From: Bacillota bacterium
GTDB taxonomy: Bacteria > Bacillota > Clostridia > Lachnospirales > Lachnospiraceae
Reading direction: 5' to 3'
DNA length: 64,000 nt
Assembly: GCA_023410575.1 (NCBI GenBank)
Contig: JAEYPP010000015.1
Span: forward strand, 62,001 to 126,000
Part shown: in pieces, positions 8,986 to 17,512 of the stretch
Numbering within the stretch: the first letter of the stretch is position 1
Layout of the letters: every line of letters begins with the position of its first letter
Notes under the pieces: model-generated
Database searches by the model: none
What the model was told of the DNA's origin: nothing
Seen by the model: the letters and a program-made list of their open reading frames with translations, nothing else
Translations under genes and position numbers: made by a program

Positions 8986-11460
8986 CTAATATAATGTTTG
9001 TTCCATTTCTAATCCCGTATGCATGTTATAACAACTTGCATCCAAGACATAAAAATCCCCATAAGCTACTATACAATTGCAATCACAAAGTTGTTGAAAT
9101 TGGTACTCGAATATTTGTAAGGTATAGTCTTGTAATCTCTTAACAATAGTCTTTCTATATCCAAAATCATATTTACACTTTTCAGAACATAAATCCGCAA
9201 TTAGATCTCTTGCATTCTCATCACAAGGTACTATAATTTCTCTAGTATTTGAGTTGAACACCTTGTATTCTCTTCCAGCAGTATCAAGTGCAGTCCTAAA
9301 ACAATAAAATTCTTTCCTACTATTTCTTTCACTCACTTCCACCATTAGGCTAAATAATGTGCATCCTAGATGTTTTAGAGGATACTGCATATCACTAGAG
9401 TTACTATACTCTCTCATGAATGCATTAAAATAATAGTTGATCTGCTCCTCATCACCTATGTTTAATTTTTCAAACCTATCAAAAACACTAAACATTGCCT
9501 TTTGACCGTTCTTAAGTTCTTCTAATCTCTCTATATTCTCTTTACGTAAATTCACAATATAAAGACTTTTAGTACCATCATATTCTCCATTCCTATTACA
9601 ACGACCAGCTGCTTGATTGATACTATCAAGCCCTGCTATTACACGTACAACACATTCACACGAAATATCCACTCCTGCCTCGATTAAATTTGTAGCAATA
9701 CAAACCATTTTAGGTCGGTCTCTCATGTCAATTATCTTATCATTTGACGCTTCCAAACATTCTCGCATATTAGACAAAACCTGCTTTCTGTGAGCTTTAT
9801 ACATTGATGTTGACAAGTGAAACAGCTCATACTCTTCACCACATATAGATAATGCATGATATAATTGATTTGCCTCTTTTTTTGTATTGCATATGGTTAG
9901 TAATGAATTCACTTCAAGCATCTTATCCTGAATAAAGACAGCTAGTTCCTCGATGGTATATCCTTCAGTTTTTCTTATATCTACTACTTCTACGCGCTCA
10001 AACACTCGTCGTTCTGCGTCTGTTAGTGATACAAGATCAGCATTATTGGAAAAGATAATCGGATAATCAGTGTTGGAATAGTCAGGTTGTGTCGCAGTCG
10101 ACAAAACAATTGTAGCATTACAGACATTCGACAAAAAGTTCATCGCCAAGTTAAACATGGCAATCTGATTTGTTGGTATTGTTTGGGCTTCATCTATTAC
10201 AATTACACAATCATTTAGTGCCTGAAATCGGCGAATTGATGCTCCCTTTCCCGAAAATAATGTCATTAAAAATTGATAAGCAGTGGTAATAATAACTGGT
10301 TCCAGCCAAGATATCATACCTAACTCATTTTGTTTTCCAAACTCGTTCATAACTTCTGAATCTAAAACATTAGAATGGTGTTCTAATATAAATTTTTCAC
10401 TGTTCAGTAAGTTATCTCGAATTACTTGTGCATTCTGATCTAATATACTTAATAGTGGAATTACAAATAGGATTCTCTTTTTTTTGAATTGCTTTGCTAC
10501 CTCAATTGCATATCGCATGGAACTCAGTGTTTTTCCACTTCCAGTTGGCATATTCAAACGATATATCCCTTTGATTTCTCTTCGTATTAATTGCCCCACA
10601 GCTGAATCTTTACAGCTTTGACTTAGTCTTGCTCTTATTTTATTAATAGTTACTTGTTTTAGATTATGATCCATTGTGATTATTTCACTAAACATTTGTA
10701 ATTTATTTTCAAAGTACTGTGTTTGTACTTCCCAATCAATTCTAAATTCATCAAAATTAACTTCTACACCTTTTTCATCATCATTTTTGATGTTCCTGTT
10801 CATAAACAAATCCGTATCAGCATAATCTGCCATCATAATCGCTGATAATAATAGTCTTGCCACCATCGACCATGAGAACTTGCAACAGGATCCAGCTTTT
10901 TTCGTTTTGTCTCGATATATATTACGAATTTTCTCTGATATTATTTCTATTTCTACCACTGCTTTGTCAAATAAATCATCTATCTCACTTTCATTTGCAC
11001 AATTTTCTAGAAAATTTCGGACTGCTTCATCATAACCAATCTCAGCCTTGTCATAATTAAGTCTATACTCGATTCCTAAATTACCATCAAGATTCATACA
11101 ATCAAACATTCCATGATGACTTCCCATAGCAAAACATATTAGCTCAGCTGTCAGCGTTTTTATACTTCGTTCTTTCCCTACATTATACTTCTCTGCAATG
11201 TACACCAAAGCTGCATATGAATGATTAATTTTTCCCTTTTTTGGCTTCTCAGATTCCTCTTTTGAATTACATGCTTCAAGATAATCAGCAAAAGCAACCC
11301 TATATTTCCCCATATCATGTAAAAGTCCAGCTAGATATACCGTATTCTCCAATCCTGTTCCTTCTAACATCTTTTTAGCTTTGGAGCCTACATTTCTGCA
11401 ATGTTCCTCGATTGTTTGGATTATTCTTTTACCATCAACTTCCTTAAGATGTGCAATCAT
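8986..11460 (-). CDS. cas3: CRISPR-associated helicase/nuclease Cas3 (HD-DExH)
   Basis: Cas3 unwinds and degrades DNA marked by Cascade. The 824-residue protein has an N-terminal HD nuclease domain (LLHDMGKY with H48 and D49, GSHHG at 113-117). A superfamily 2 helicase follows: MPTGSGKT at 304-311, a DEAQ box at 423-426, then STATQPD, TNLIEAGVDIS and AGRCNRNGE. The start at 11460 is chosen because AAGGAG lies 8 nt upstream and the HD domain follows directly; the frame continues upstream without such a signal. It heads the cas operon. Its 5' region holds the putative target of a CRISPR-like regulatory RNA. Confidence 0.96.
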   Translation of the reverse strand: MIAHLKEVDGKRIIQTIEEHCRNVGSKAKKMLEGTGLENTVYLAGLLHDMGKYRVAFADYLEACNSKEESEKPKKGKINHSYAALVYIAEKYNVGKERSIKTLTAELICFAMGSHHGMFDCMNLDGNLGIEYRLNYDKAEIGYDEAVRNFLENCANESEIDDLFDKAVVEIEIISEKIRNIYRDKTKKAGSCCKFSWSMVARLLLSAIMMADYADTDLFMNRNIKNDDEKGVEVNFDEFRIDWEVQTQYFENKLQMFSEIITMDHNLKQVTINKIRARLSQSCKDSAVGQLIRREIKGIYRLNMPTGSGKTLSSMRYAIEVAKQFKKKRILFVIPLLSILDQNAQVIRDNLLNSEKFILEHHSNVLDSEVMNEFGKQNELGMISWLEPVIITTAYQFLMTLFSGKGASIRRFQALNDCVIVIDEAQTIPTNQIAMFNLAMNFLSNVCNATIVLSTATQPDYSNTDYPIIFSNNADLVSLTDAERRVFERVEVVDIRKTEGYTIEELAVFIQDKMLEVNSLLTICNTKKEANQLYHALSICGEEYELFHLSTSMYKAHRKQVLSNMRECLEASNDKIIDMRDRPKMVCIATNLIEAGVDISCECVVRVIAGLDSINQAAGRCNRNGEYDGTKSLYIVNLRKENIERLEELKNGQKAMFSVFDRFEKLNIGDEEQINYYFNAFMREYSNSSDMQYPLKHLGCTLFSLMVEVSERNSRKEFYCFRTALDTAGREYKVFNSNTREIIVPCDENARDLIADLCSEKCKYDFGYRKTIVKRLQDYTLQIFEYQFQQLCDCNCIVAYGDFYVLDASCYNMHTGLEMEQTLY

Positions 11461-11474
11461 GTAATTCTCCTTTA

Positions 11475-11495
11475 TAGCTATTATATATCTAAGAA
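11475..11495 (-). promoter_or_regulatory. Predicted Cascade autorepression target (TTC PAM plus 18-nt protospacer)
   Basis: On the minus strand TTC (11495-11493) is followed by TTAGATATATAATAGCTA (11492-11475). TTC is the usual type I-C PAM. The 18 nt match the pseudo-spacer at 11605-11622 at 17 positions. The single mismatch is position 12, one of the every-sixth bases flipped out in Cascade-bound guides. The site lies between the predicted cas transcription start and the cas3 Shine-Dalgarno. Confidence 0.7.
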
Positions 11496-11506
11496 CTTCT
11501 ACCAAA

Positions 11507-11535
11507 ATATTACAGTAAAATTTTGGTTTTGTCAA
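11507..11535 (-). promoter_or_regulatory. Predicted cas operon promoter
   Basis: On the minus strand TTGACA (11535-11530), a 17-bp spacer and TAATAT (11512-11507) form a sigma-A-like promoter. Transcription would start near 11500, giving a 5' UTR of about 40 nt before cas3. The -35 is perfect and the -10 matches 4 of 6. Confidence 0.65.
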
Positions 11536-11577
11536 TATTAATTTGACATTTTTTGGTATATTTATTAAAATGGTAAA

Positions 11578-11653
11578 GTCATCAGAAATGATGTGGATTG
11601 AAAATTAGATATATACTAGCTAAGACTACTTGAAAAAGTAGTTTTTGTTTTTC
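11578..11653 (+). ncRNA. CRISPR-derived crRNA-like regulatory RNA (CreR-like)
   Basis: TTGACA (11543-11548), a 17-bp spacer and TAAAAT (11566-11571) predict a start near 11578. At exactly that position begins a repeat-like segment (11578-11604): GTC, a small CATC/GATG hairpin, then GTGGATTGAAAA. It keeps both ends of the genuine repeat (GTC and GTGGATTGAAA). A pseudo-spacer follows (TTAGATATATACTAGCTA at 11605-11622). The RNA ends in a strong terminator, an ACTACTT/AAGTAGT stem with GAAA loop (11625-11642) and a T-run. It is transcribed opposite to the cas operon. The pseudo-spacer pairs with the cas 5' region beside a TTC PAM, so Cas5c/7/8c loaded with this RNA should bind and repress the operon; pairing stops after 18 nt, which would favour binding over cleavage. 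No second repeat is seen. Confidence 0.75.
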
Positions 11654-11656
11654 TTA

Positions 11657-11774
11657 ACAAAATCTTATCGCCAAAGAAGAATACAGAAGTCGGTTGTAAT
11701 AACGGTAATAATAATAGAGGATCTTTAGAAGGTGGGGCAACGAAAGAAAAAAGAAAAAAAATAATTGAAAATGT
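11657..11774. other. Intergenic stretch with no gene I can support
   Basis: This AT/GA-rich stretch lies between the crRNA-like RNA terminator and the terminator at 11775. It can be read as an Asn/Gly/Lys-rich peptide on the plus strand, but no start, ribosome binding site or known family is visible. It may be a remnant of a lost gene end. Confidence 0.4.
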
Positions 11775-11816
11775 AAAAGCAACCAGAAGAAACTCAATGT
11801 TCATCTGGTTGCTTTT
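11775..11816. terminator. Bidirectional terminator after the helicase gene
   Basis: GCAACCAGA (11779-11787) pairs with TCTGGTTGC (11804-11812). It is flanked by an A-run on the left and a T-run on the right, so it can act in both directions. It lies 8 bp downstream of the helicase stop codon. Confidence 0.8.
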
Positions 11817-11823
11817 GTCATAT

Positions 11824-14800
11824 TTACTTCTTCAACTTCTTATACAGCTCAAGCGTATGATTATAATCTCCTCCATACATAAAATAATAATCAATCTGTT
11901 TCATGCCTTCGGTATAGACATATGGACCATACAATGGAATATCACAGCACATAACAGCTCCGTTAGCAGCAATTCCAAGCCCATACCCTTTATCGGAAAC
12001 TAACAACGGCATACGCAGACTCTTCTTTCCAAAGGATATAAATCGTGCTTTCTGGTCTAGTCTTTCAAGCTCGTCGTCAAGAATTCCTTTTGCTGATAAT
12101 TTTTCGTTCTTTGGCCAATCAAAGTAATTCCAAGTCTGAAAAAAATCGTTTGTTTCTTCCATCTGTCTTGGTAAAGAGCTTTTTTCCGTCAATAATAGCT
12201 TTCCACTTTTATTATGGAATTGCATTACACCACTCTTCTTCTCAATCCTAACAACAATCTGTCCTACTATTATCTCATAATGTGTTTTATTCTCTCTTGC
12301 ATTCCAAGAAACCTGCTTATCTGATACATAGTTCCAATATCCAGGAACAAATTCTGCTGTTTGTCCTTTTTGAAATTGTATTCGAATCATTGCCTCACCC
12401 ACTGGTATGAGACGTAAAACTCCATAACTACTGACAAAATCCATATATTCTTTTGTCCGTTTTACCCAGCGAATAGAACTATCAATACGGCTATGTCCTT
12501 TTGGATACAGCATACTAGTGGTTGGTACATCGTTAAATTGGTATGGAGATTCATTCATTGGTATTCCTGAATTATTTTGCAGTTTAGCTCTTTTTTGCTT
12601 AGACTCCTCTATTGAATTTTCTGCCTTTGGATTGTCTTGAGTCGATTTCTCATCGACTGAGTTAGCAATCACATTACTTGAATCTTGCTTTTCTATAAGA
12701 ACACTGGCATGATTTTTTAGAGTCCTTTGATAAATCTTTTCTAATTCAAGCTGTTTTTTTTCTTCACTTTCTAAATCTATTTTCTTATACTGGCCTCTCT
12801 CTGGTATATCCTCATTCATAAGAAACTGCATTCTTTTTTCTTCTGGCACTGGTTTTGCAATCAGCTCTGTTAAATCACCTAAATGTACAACTGCCAACTC
12901 ATGTAGTGCACGAGTTGCAGCTACATATAGCAGTTTTACATATTGATCTTTTGCAGGGTAATGGTCGATGGAAGGATGATACAACAGTACTGCATCAAAT
13001 TCCAATCCCTTAGTATATTCCACAGGAAGTACCATGACTCCTCGCTCGAATTCTGCTGTCTCTAAATTACTATCTGTTATTTTTATTTTACTTTCTAACT
13101 GTTTCGTTACATTAACTGCCTCCATCTCGTCATGACAAATCACAGCAATCGTCTCATGACCTTCTTTTTGCCAGACGTTAATTATATCAACTGTCTTTTG
13201 TAACATATCCCCTTCTCCCTTACAGGCTTTTACACTTACTTGATTTCCATGTCGGAGAATTGGTTCTACAGGATAAATTGGAAAATTGCCATGTCTTAAT
13301 ATTTCGGTTGCGAAATTTGAGATTTCTACCGTGTTTCGGTAACTTTTTTTCAATAAGCCAAAACTATCATATGTTCCAGTTAATATAAGTTTTTTAAGCT
13401 CTTCCCAGTCATTTAGTCCATATCCAATATGAATATTTTGCGAAACATCTCCCATAATGGTATAGGTGCAACCCCGTAAGCAATAGTTCAATGCTCCATA
13501 AGCCATCATACCGAAATCCTGTGCCTCATCAATGACCACATGAGTTGCTTCACGGATTCCATCGATTTCTTTGATTCGTTTGTATAAATATGCAAGAGCA
13601 GCTAAGTCATACACATCATATATATTTTCTTTCATTGTAATATTAGTGCCCTTATCTGACTGAACTTTTAGAAAATCTGCATACAAATCGTAAATAGAAC
13701 CTTTCCACTCATCTTTTCCAAAATGCAACTGGCACATTTTCTGTAACTCTATTTTCTCTTCTTTTGTATATGATACATTTCTACCTGACAACTCATTTTC
13801 CAGCTTAGAAAGTAGAAGTTCATTTAGACTATTAATTTTTTCTTGCATCGATAACTTAGAATTTTCCTTGATAAAACCTTCAATTCTTTGTTGCTCTAAT
13901 AGCAGTTGTCCATTCTTTTCTACTCGGACATCCTCTGTCGGTATGTTTTTTCTCTCATAATCCGAACAAAACATTTCCAAATCATGAAACCATTGATAGC
14001 TTCCTTTGATACACGCAAGCTCGTCCTTTTGTGTTAGAGATCCAATTTTTTGAACTTTTGGTTCCCAATCTTCATAAAGTAGGCGGATAAATAACTCTTC
14101 CATTGTCATCTGTGAGATATCATACACATCCAGGTCTGGCAAGACACTAGTAATGTACTTTAACAAAATTCGATTGCTTCCGATGATATAAAAATCCTGT
14201 GGATGAAACATCTCATAGTTGTATAAAATATACGAAATTCGATGCATCGCCACTGTCGTTTTACCCGAACCTGCAACTCCCTGAACGATTAAATTTGTCT
14301 TCGGTGACATTCGTATAATTGTATTTTGCTCTTTCTGAATCGTTCCAATAATGTCAGCTAAAACTGCCTTCTTACTTTTCGCTAAATACTTCGTTAATAG
14401 TTCATCATTCGCTACAACATCGGAATCAAAAAAATCAATTAACTTATCACCTTCAATCTCATACGTTCTCTTTCGTTTTAAATCAATCTGATAAGTTCCT
14501 TCACTCTTTACCTCATACGTACAAGTACCAAGCGAATTTTCATAATAAACAGAGGAAATTGGTGCTCTCCAGTCAATGACAAGAGGCTTTGATTTGCTCT
14601 TTGCTATACCAACTCTTCCGATATAGTAGGATTCTTCCTTCTGCAAACTAGAATCAACAAAATCAATTCTCCCAAAATATGGTTTTTTTCTTGCTTTCAA
14701 ACATCTTGCCAAATCTCGTTGACTTTCATTGAGTTGAGACTCGGTATTGAACCACAGAGCTAAACCTTCCTTATCATTCGTATCATAGACTTCCAGCATG

Positions 14801-14946
14801 TCCCTGAGCTGATCAGCAATTCCTTCGTAATGACGTCTCATCCATTCCAGATTATCCTGTGCCACCTTAATAACTTCCGCTAGCTGTTTTTCCTCGTCCA
14901 ATCTACTTAATCCAAAGATAGTCCCTGTACTTTTCTCATCCTTCAT
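11824..14946 (-). CDS. helD: HelD-type UvrD helicase with C-terminal GH31-like domain
   Basis: HelD proteins are UvrD/Rep-like ATPases that release stalled RNA polymerase. From the ATG at 14946 (AAAGGAG upstream) the protein has 1040 residues. The N-terminus holds the HelD coiled coil and the GRIDF/YYIGRVGI/DWRAPISS signature. Helicase motifs follow: GVAGSGKTT at 223-231, DEAQDF at 473-478, KSYRN, EYTKGLEFD and YVAATRAL near 680. Known HelD proteins end soon after this point, at about 700-780 residues. Here a charged linker is followed by about 200 residues (836-1040) resembling the N-terminal beta-sandwich of GH31 glycosidases: VVRIEKKSGVMQFHNKSGKLL, a FISFGKKSLRMPLLVSDKGYGLG stretch, then DYYFMYGGDYNHTLELYKKL. 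The GH31 catalytic barrel is absent. Helicase call firm; GH31 call moderate. Confidence 0.85.
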   Translation of the reverse strand: MKDEKSTGTIFGLSRLDEEKQLAEVIKVAQDNLEWMRRHYEGIADQLRDMLEVYDTNDKEGLALWFNTESQLNESQRDLARCLKARKKPYFGRIDFVDSSLQKEESYYIGRVGIAKSKSKPLVIDWRAPISSVYYENSLGTCTYEVKSEGTYQIDLKRKRTYEIEGDKLIDFFDSDVVANDELLTKYLAKSKKAVLADIIGTIQKEQNTIIRMSPKTNLIVQGVAGSGKTTVAMHRISYILYNYEMFHPQDFYIIGSNRILLKYITSVLPDLDVYDISQMTMEELFIRLLYEDWEPKVQKIGSLTQKDELACIKGSYQWFHDLEMFCSDYERKNIPTEDVRVEKNGQLLLEQQRIEGFIKENSKLSMQEKINSLNELLLSKLENELSGRNVSYTKEEKIELQKMCQLHFGKDEWKGSIYDLYADFLKVQSDKGTNITMKENIYDVYDLAALAYLYKRIKEIDGIREATHVVIDEAQDFGMMAYGALNYCLRGCTYTIMGDVSQNIHIGYGLNDWEELKKLILTGTYDSFGLLKKSYRNTVEISNFATEILRHGNFPIYPVEPILRHGNQVSVKACKGEGDMLQKTVDIINVWQKEGHETIAVICHDEMEAVNVTKQLESKIKITDSNLETAEFERGVMVLPVEYTKGLEFDAVLLYHPSIDHYPAKDQYVKLLYVAATRALHELAVVHLGDLTELIAKPVPEEKRMQFLMNEDIPERGQYKKIDLESEEKKQLELEKIYQRTLKNHASVLIEKQDSSNVIANSVDEKSTQDNPKAENSIEESKQKRAKLQNNSGIPMNESPYQFNDVPTTSMLYPKGHSRIDSSIRWVKRTKEYMDFVSSYGVLRLIPVGEAMIRIQFQKGQTAEFVPGYWNYVSDKQVSWNARENKTHYEIIVGQIVVRIEKKSGVMQFHNKSGKLLLTEKSSLPRQMEETNDFFQTWNYFDWPKNEKLSAKGILDDELERLDQKARFISFGKKSLRMPLLVSDKGYGLGIAANGAVMCCDIPLYGPYVYTEGMKQIDYYFMYGGDYNHTLELYKKLKK

Positions 14947-15042
14947 GATCTTCTCCTTTAATCCAAGATTCACCCGTTAGTCATATTCTACCATTTATTC
15001 AAAAAAAGATATAGACTTGTAATAAAAAATGTTGTATAATGC

Positions 15043-15081
15043 AAAATGAAGTGTGTCTTGTAGGCACACTTCATTTTTTTT
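15043..15081 (+). terminator. Rho-independent terminator hairpin
   Basis: GAAGTGTG (15048-15055) and CACACTTC (15065-15072) form an 8-bp stem with a 9-nt loop, followed by ATTTTTTTT. An A-run precedes the stem, so it may also end minus-strand transcription of the decayed HAAS/FtsW gene. Confidence 0.75.
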
Positions 15082-15102
15082 AAGAAATATTCTCATTTTA
15101 AC

Positions 15103-15428
15103 TCATCTTATAAATAGCCGAATTCTTTTAATTTTGCTATCTGAAACTAAATCTGTATTACGATAGATAGATAACAATAATCCAGCTATTGTATAACTAA
15201 AAATTGCATTCCTTAGACCATAAGAAAAGAAAGGCAATACCTGTGTTCAACTGGATCTCCCATACTCTCAATTGCTCTTTCCTCAGCTATTTCTCGACTT
15301 AGTCCTGCATTCTCATAATCTAAGATCTGTTCCTCAAGGTGATCCTTAAGTTCATCTTCGATGAGTTCCTTTGCTCGCTTATTCCGAATCTGTTCTTTTA
15401 CTAGATTTAAGTACTCAGCACAATTCAT
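15103..15428 (-). pseudogene. HAAS-FtsW-type membrane protein, internally deleted and frameshifted
   Basis: The 5' part (start 15428, GGAGGT upstream) encodes a HAAS domain, the helical module that follows PadR regulators (MNCAEYLNLVKEQIRNKR, then LSREIAEERAIESMGDPVEH). The frame then runs to an early stop at 15213. In another frame, from about 15240 to 15103, the sequence reads LPFFSYGLRNAIFSYTIAG, then LLLSIYRNTDLVSDSKIKRI. This is the C-terminus of FtsW/RodA-type proteins, with its PF-SYG motif and final membrane helix. The whole middle, several hundred residues, is missing. It therefore looks like a HAAS-FtsW fusion gene reduced to its ends. Confidence 0.75.
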
Positions 15429-15753
15429 AGCAGTTACCTCCAAGTACCTTACTCACTGCATCTGAATATTCTTTCCATTCATTTCTCTTTTGTGTTAAAT
15501 ATTTTTTTCCTTCTTTTGAAATTCGATAATACTTACGTACTTTTCCATTACTCTCTTCTTCATAAGAAGTAAGGTAATTCTTCTCCTCTAAGGAATGAAG
15601 TAATGGAAATAAGGTACCTGCTTTTAACTCAAATATGTTATTCGATCGATTTCGCAACGTATCAATCATCTCATATCCATACATATCTTTTTCCTCTAGT
15701 AATTGTAGCAAAAGCATTGTGGTACTACCGGAAACTAAACTCTTATCAATCAT
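15415..15753 (-). CDS. PadR-family transcriptional regulator
   Basis: This 112-residue winged-helix protein has the PadR pattern LLLQLLEEKDMYGYEMIDTL, then FELKAGTLFPLLHSLEEKNYL, then the YYRISKEGKKYL wing and a dimerisation helix. It starts with a GGAGGAGTATTT ribosome binding site lying next to a 21-bp perfect inverted repeat, its probable operator, so it is likely autoregulated. It overlaps the HAAS gene start by 14 bp, the usual PadR-HAAS coupling. Since the HAAS partner is broken, the original target function seems lost while the regulator itself stays intact. Confidence 0.92.
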   Translation of the reverse strand: MIDKSLVSGSTTMLLLQLLEEKDMYGYEMIDTLRNRSNNIFELKAGTLFPLLHSLEEKNYLTSYEEESNGKVRKYYRISKEGKKYLTQKRNEWKEYSDAVSKVLGGNCYELC

Positions 15754-15764
15754 AAATACTCCTC

Positions 15765-15811
15765 CATATATAGATTATCGATATATGGAGTATATCGATA
15801 ATCTATATATG
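15765..15811. promoter_or_regulatory. 21-bp perfect inverted repeat, probable PadR operator
   Basis: The arms 15765-15785 and 15791-15811 are exact reverse complements around TGGAG, and each contains ATCGAT. The element covers the region just upstream of the padR-type start codon at 15753 and takes in its ribosome binding site. Location and symmetry point to autoregulation; an RNA hairpin in the leader is also possible. Confidence 0.75.
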
Positions 15812-15901
15812 TCAAGGAAAATTTAACATTTTTTTCGATTCTGTTTGCTTGTGTCTAATCTCCTTTTATGTACTTAGAAAGATATAAGATAATTCGCCCT
15901 T

Positions 15902-16543
15902 CTATCGTTTGTAAAAATAGTACATATTTCCACTATATTTCTCATCTAATGTCTGTTTACTGCAAAATTCACAAGATAAACCCTTTGGAAAAACACCATA
16001 TACATCATACTTTTTCACTATCTCAGAACATTTTTGACGTAATGCTTGACTTGTTCCATCCTCTTCATATCGATTGATTTCTTCATCTGTATGATAAAAG
16101 ATTACTATATGCTCAAACTCAAGTAATACTTTCCACACTTCATTGTGAGCTAGTGCATAAAGTTCCTCCTTTGCCATATTCAACGTCTTTTGCTGAATTT
16201 GATCTTCCATTGATTCATAACATACAAATACTCTATGAGAACCATGATATTCTGGATGTATATGATATTTTCTAGCAAGTCTTGCAAACTTATCTGCAAA
16301 TTTTAGCTGAATCTGCTCAATATAATTATACTGATTACAAAAATCTTGATAGTCCTCCATACGAAAGAAAACAATCACTAAACGAAGTAAATCAGGCCTT
16401 GCATAATCACAGATATAACCATATATCTTTTTATCAAACTCATTCTTTACCCATTGCTCTAGTTCCTCATGCAGTGGACTTTTTACAACTTTAGCTTGCA
16501 TTATCGCTAATATGCGGTCAAACTCCTCCTCTGATATAAACAT
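15902..16543 (-). CDS. Hypothetical cytoplasmic protein
   Basis: I do not recognise this 213-residue protein. It has no signal peptide or membrane segment and is rich in Tyr, Phe, Glu and Lys. It has a Cys pair in SCEFCSKQTL near the C-terminus, which might bind a metal with another ligand. The N-terminal half is helical and acidic/basic (FISEEEFDRILAIMQAK, WVKNEFDKKIYGYI). GAGG lies about 10 nt before the ATG at 16543. It is monocistronic, with an intergenic gap on both sides. No function is proposed. Confidence 0.75.
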   Translation of the reverse strand: MFISEEEFDRILAIMQAKVVKSPLHEELEQWVKNEFDKKIYGYICDYARPDLLRLVIVFFRMEDYQDFCNQYNYIEQIQLKFADKFARLARKYHIHPEYHGSHRVFVCYESMEDQIQQKTLNMAKEELYALAHNEVWKVLLEFEHIVIFYHTDEEINRYEEDGTSQALRQKCSEIVKKYDVYGVFPKGLSCEFCSKQTLDEKYSGNMYYFYKR

Positions 16544-16635
16544 AGGTTAGGTACCTCAACTTTCTGCATTAACTTTTATCATTCACCTTAGCCACTACAT
16601 TTATTTAATTGTAATAGCACATCGAATTGATGCAA

Positions 16636-16874
16636 TCAAACCCTTTCTTTTAACAATTCTTCTATCGTTTCATCACACCACTTAATGATACCATCACCCG
16701 ATATAATTCCCCTTCTAAGTACTGCTTTGATAAAAGGAACTCGCTCCTTCGTTATCTCTTTGCTGTTCTCTAGCTTCTGCTGCATTCCAAGATATTTCTC
16801 CACATTTTTTTGATGAATATAAAAAAGGTTCCAAGTACCAAACCTTCCGTATACACTTTTTTACGAAAGTCCAA
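16636..16874 (-). pseudogene. Frameshifted small gene downstream of nitroreductase
   Basis: A TTG start at 16874 with a GGGGG ribosome binding site begins DFRKKVYTEGLVLGT, then meets a T6 run. In the next frame the sequence continues FYIHQKNVEKYLGMQQ, then KEITKERVPFIKAVLRRGII, then IIKWCDETIEELLKERV, ending at 16636. Both halves look coding and are split at the homopolymer, suggesting one broken protein of about 78 residues. The family is not recognised. It follows the nitroreductase by 26 bp. A sequencing slip in the T-run would also explain the break. Confidence 0.5.
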
Positions 16875-16900
16875 TACTTGAACCCCCTTTATGAAACCTG

Positions 16901-17473
16901 TTATTTTAAGAAACGTAAATTTGTTGATCTTGGTGGATGTTCTCGTTCTGGTGAATACTGTTGCCAATAAACAGCTTCTTCGGTATACTGTGTTCTTGGT
17001 GCTTTTTGTTCAGCTGGATATCCAAATAAAACTATACTATTTACCGAAACATGAGAAGGAATATTGAAATTTTTGCGAACTTCCTCTTCATCAAATGCGC
17101 CTATCCAAACCGCTCCAAGCCCCATAGCCGTAGCCGTCAATAAAATATTTTCAATCGCCGCACTACAATCCATAACAGCATCGCCATCCCATTCCAACGG
17201 GAGATAGTTTCTATTTCCACAGACAATAAATGCTGCAGGTGCATTGTAATACTTACCATTGTTATGGTCAATACAAGTTTTTAGTTTTTTAACTCCATCC
17301 TCTTCATTCACGACTATAAATTCCCAAGGTTGCAGATTGCACGCTGATGGAGCTGCCATCGCCGCCTCAAGTAACATGATAATCTTATTATATTCAACTA
17401 TTCTGTCATCTTGATAACAGCGAATGCTCCTCCTGTTATACATCACTTCCAACAAGTTTTGAACCATATCCAT
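16901..17473 (-). CDS. Nitroreductase family protein (FMN-dependent)
   Basis: This 190-residue FMN-binding oxidoreductase would use NAD(P)H to reduce nitro or quinone-like substrates; the real substrate is not predictable. Family marks are the N-terminal NRRSIRCYQD (FMN phosphate binding), APSACNLQPWEFIVV, the central AAIENILLTATAMGLGAVWIG and the IVLFGYPAEQKAPRT tail. GGAGGATAAAGT precedes the start. A second, shorter nitroreductase of the same superfamily lies at 26034. A broken small gene follows directly, so the pair may once have been an operon. The small zinc-binding protein gene lies 39 bp upstream. Confidence 0.92.
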   Translation of the reverse strand: MDMVQNLLEVMYNRRSIRCYQDDRIVEYNKIIMLLEAAMAAPSACNLQPWEFIVVNEEDGVKKLKTCIDHNNGKYYNAPAAFIVCGNRNYLPLEWDGDAVMDCSAAIENILLTATAMGLGAVWIGAFDEEEVRKNFNIPSHVSVNSIVLFGYPAEQKAPRTQYTEEAVYWQQYSPEREHPPRSTNLRFLK

Positions 17474-17512
17474 ACTTTATCCTCCAAACAAATAAATTTC
17501 TTGAGGTTAAAG

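Noticed and set aside
11616..11804. Minus-strand reading frame of 62 residues between cas and helicase genes
   Set aside because: It crosses two terminators, has no ribosome binding site and has low-complexity composition.
16770..16967. 65-residue minus-strand frame overlapping the nitroreductase end
   Set aside because: It joins the nitroreductase 3' end out of frame with the first half of the broken small gene, so it is not a gene of its own.
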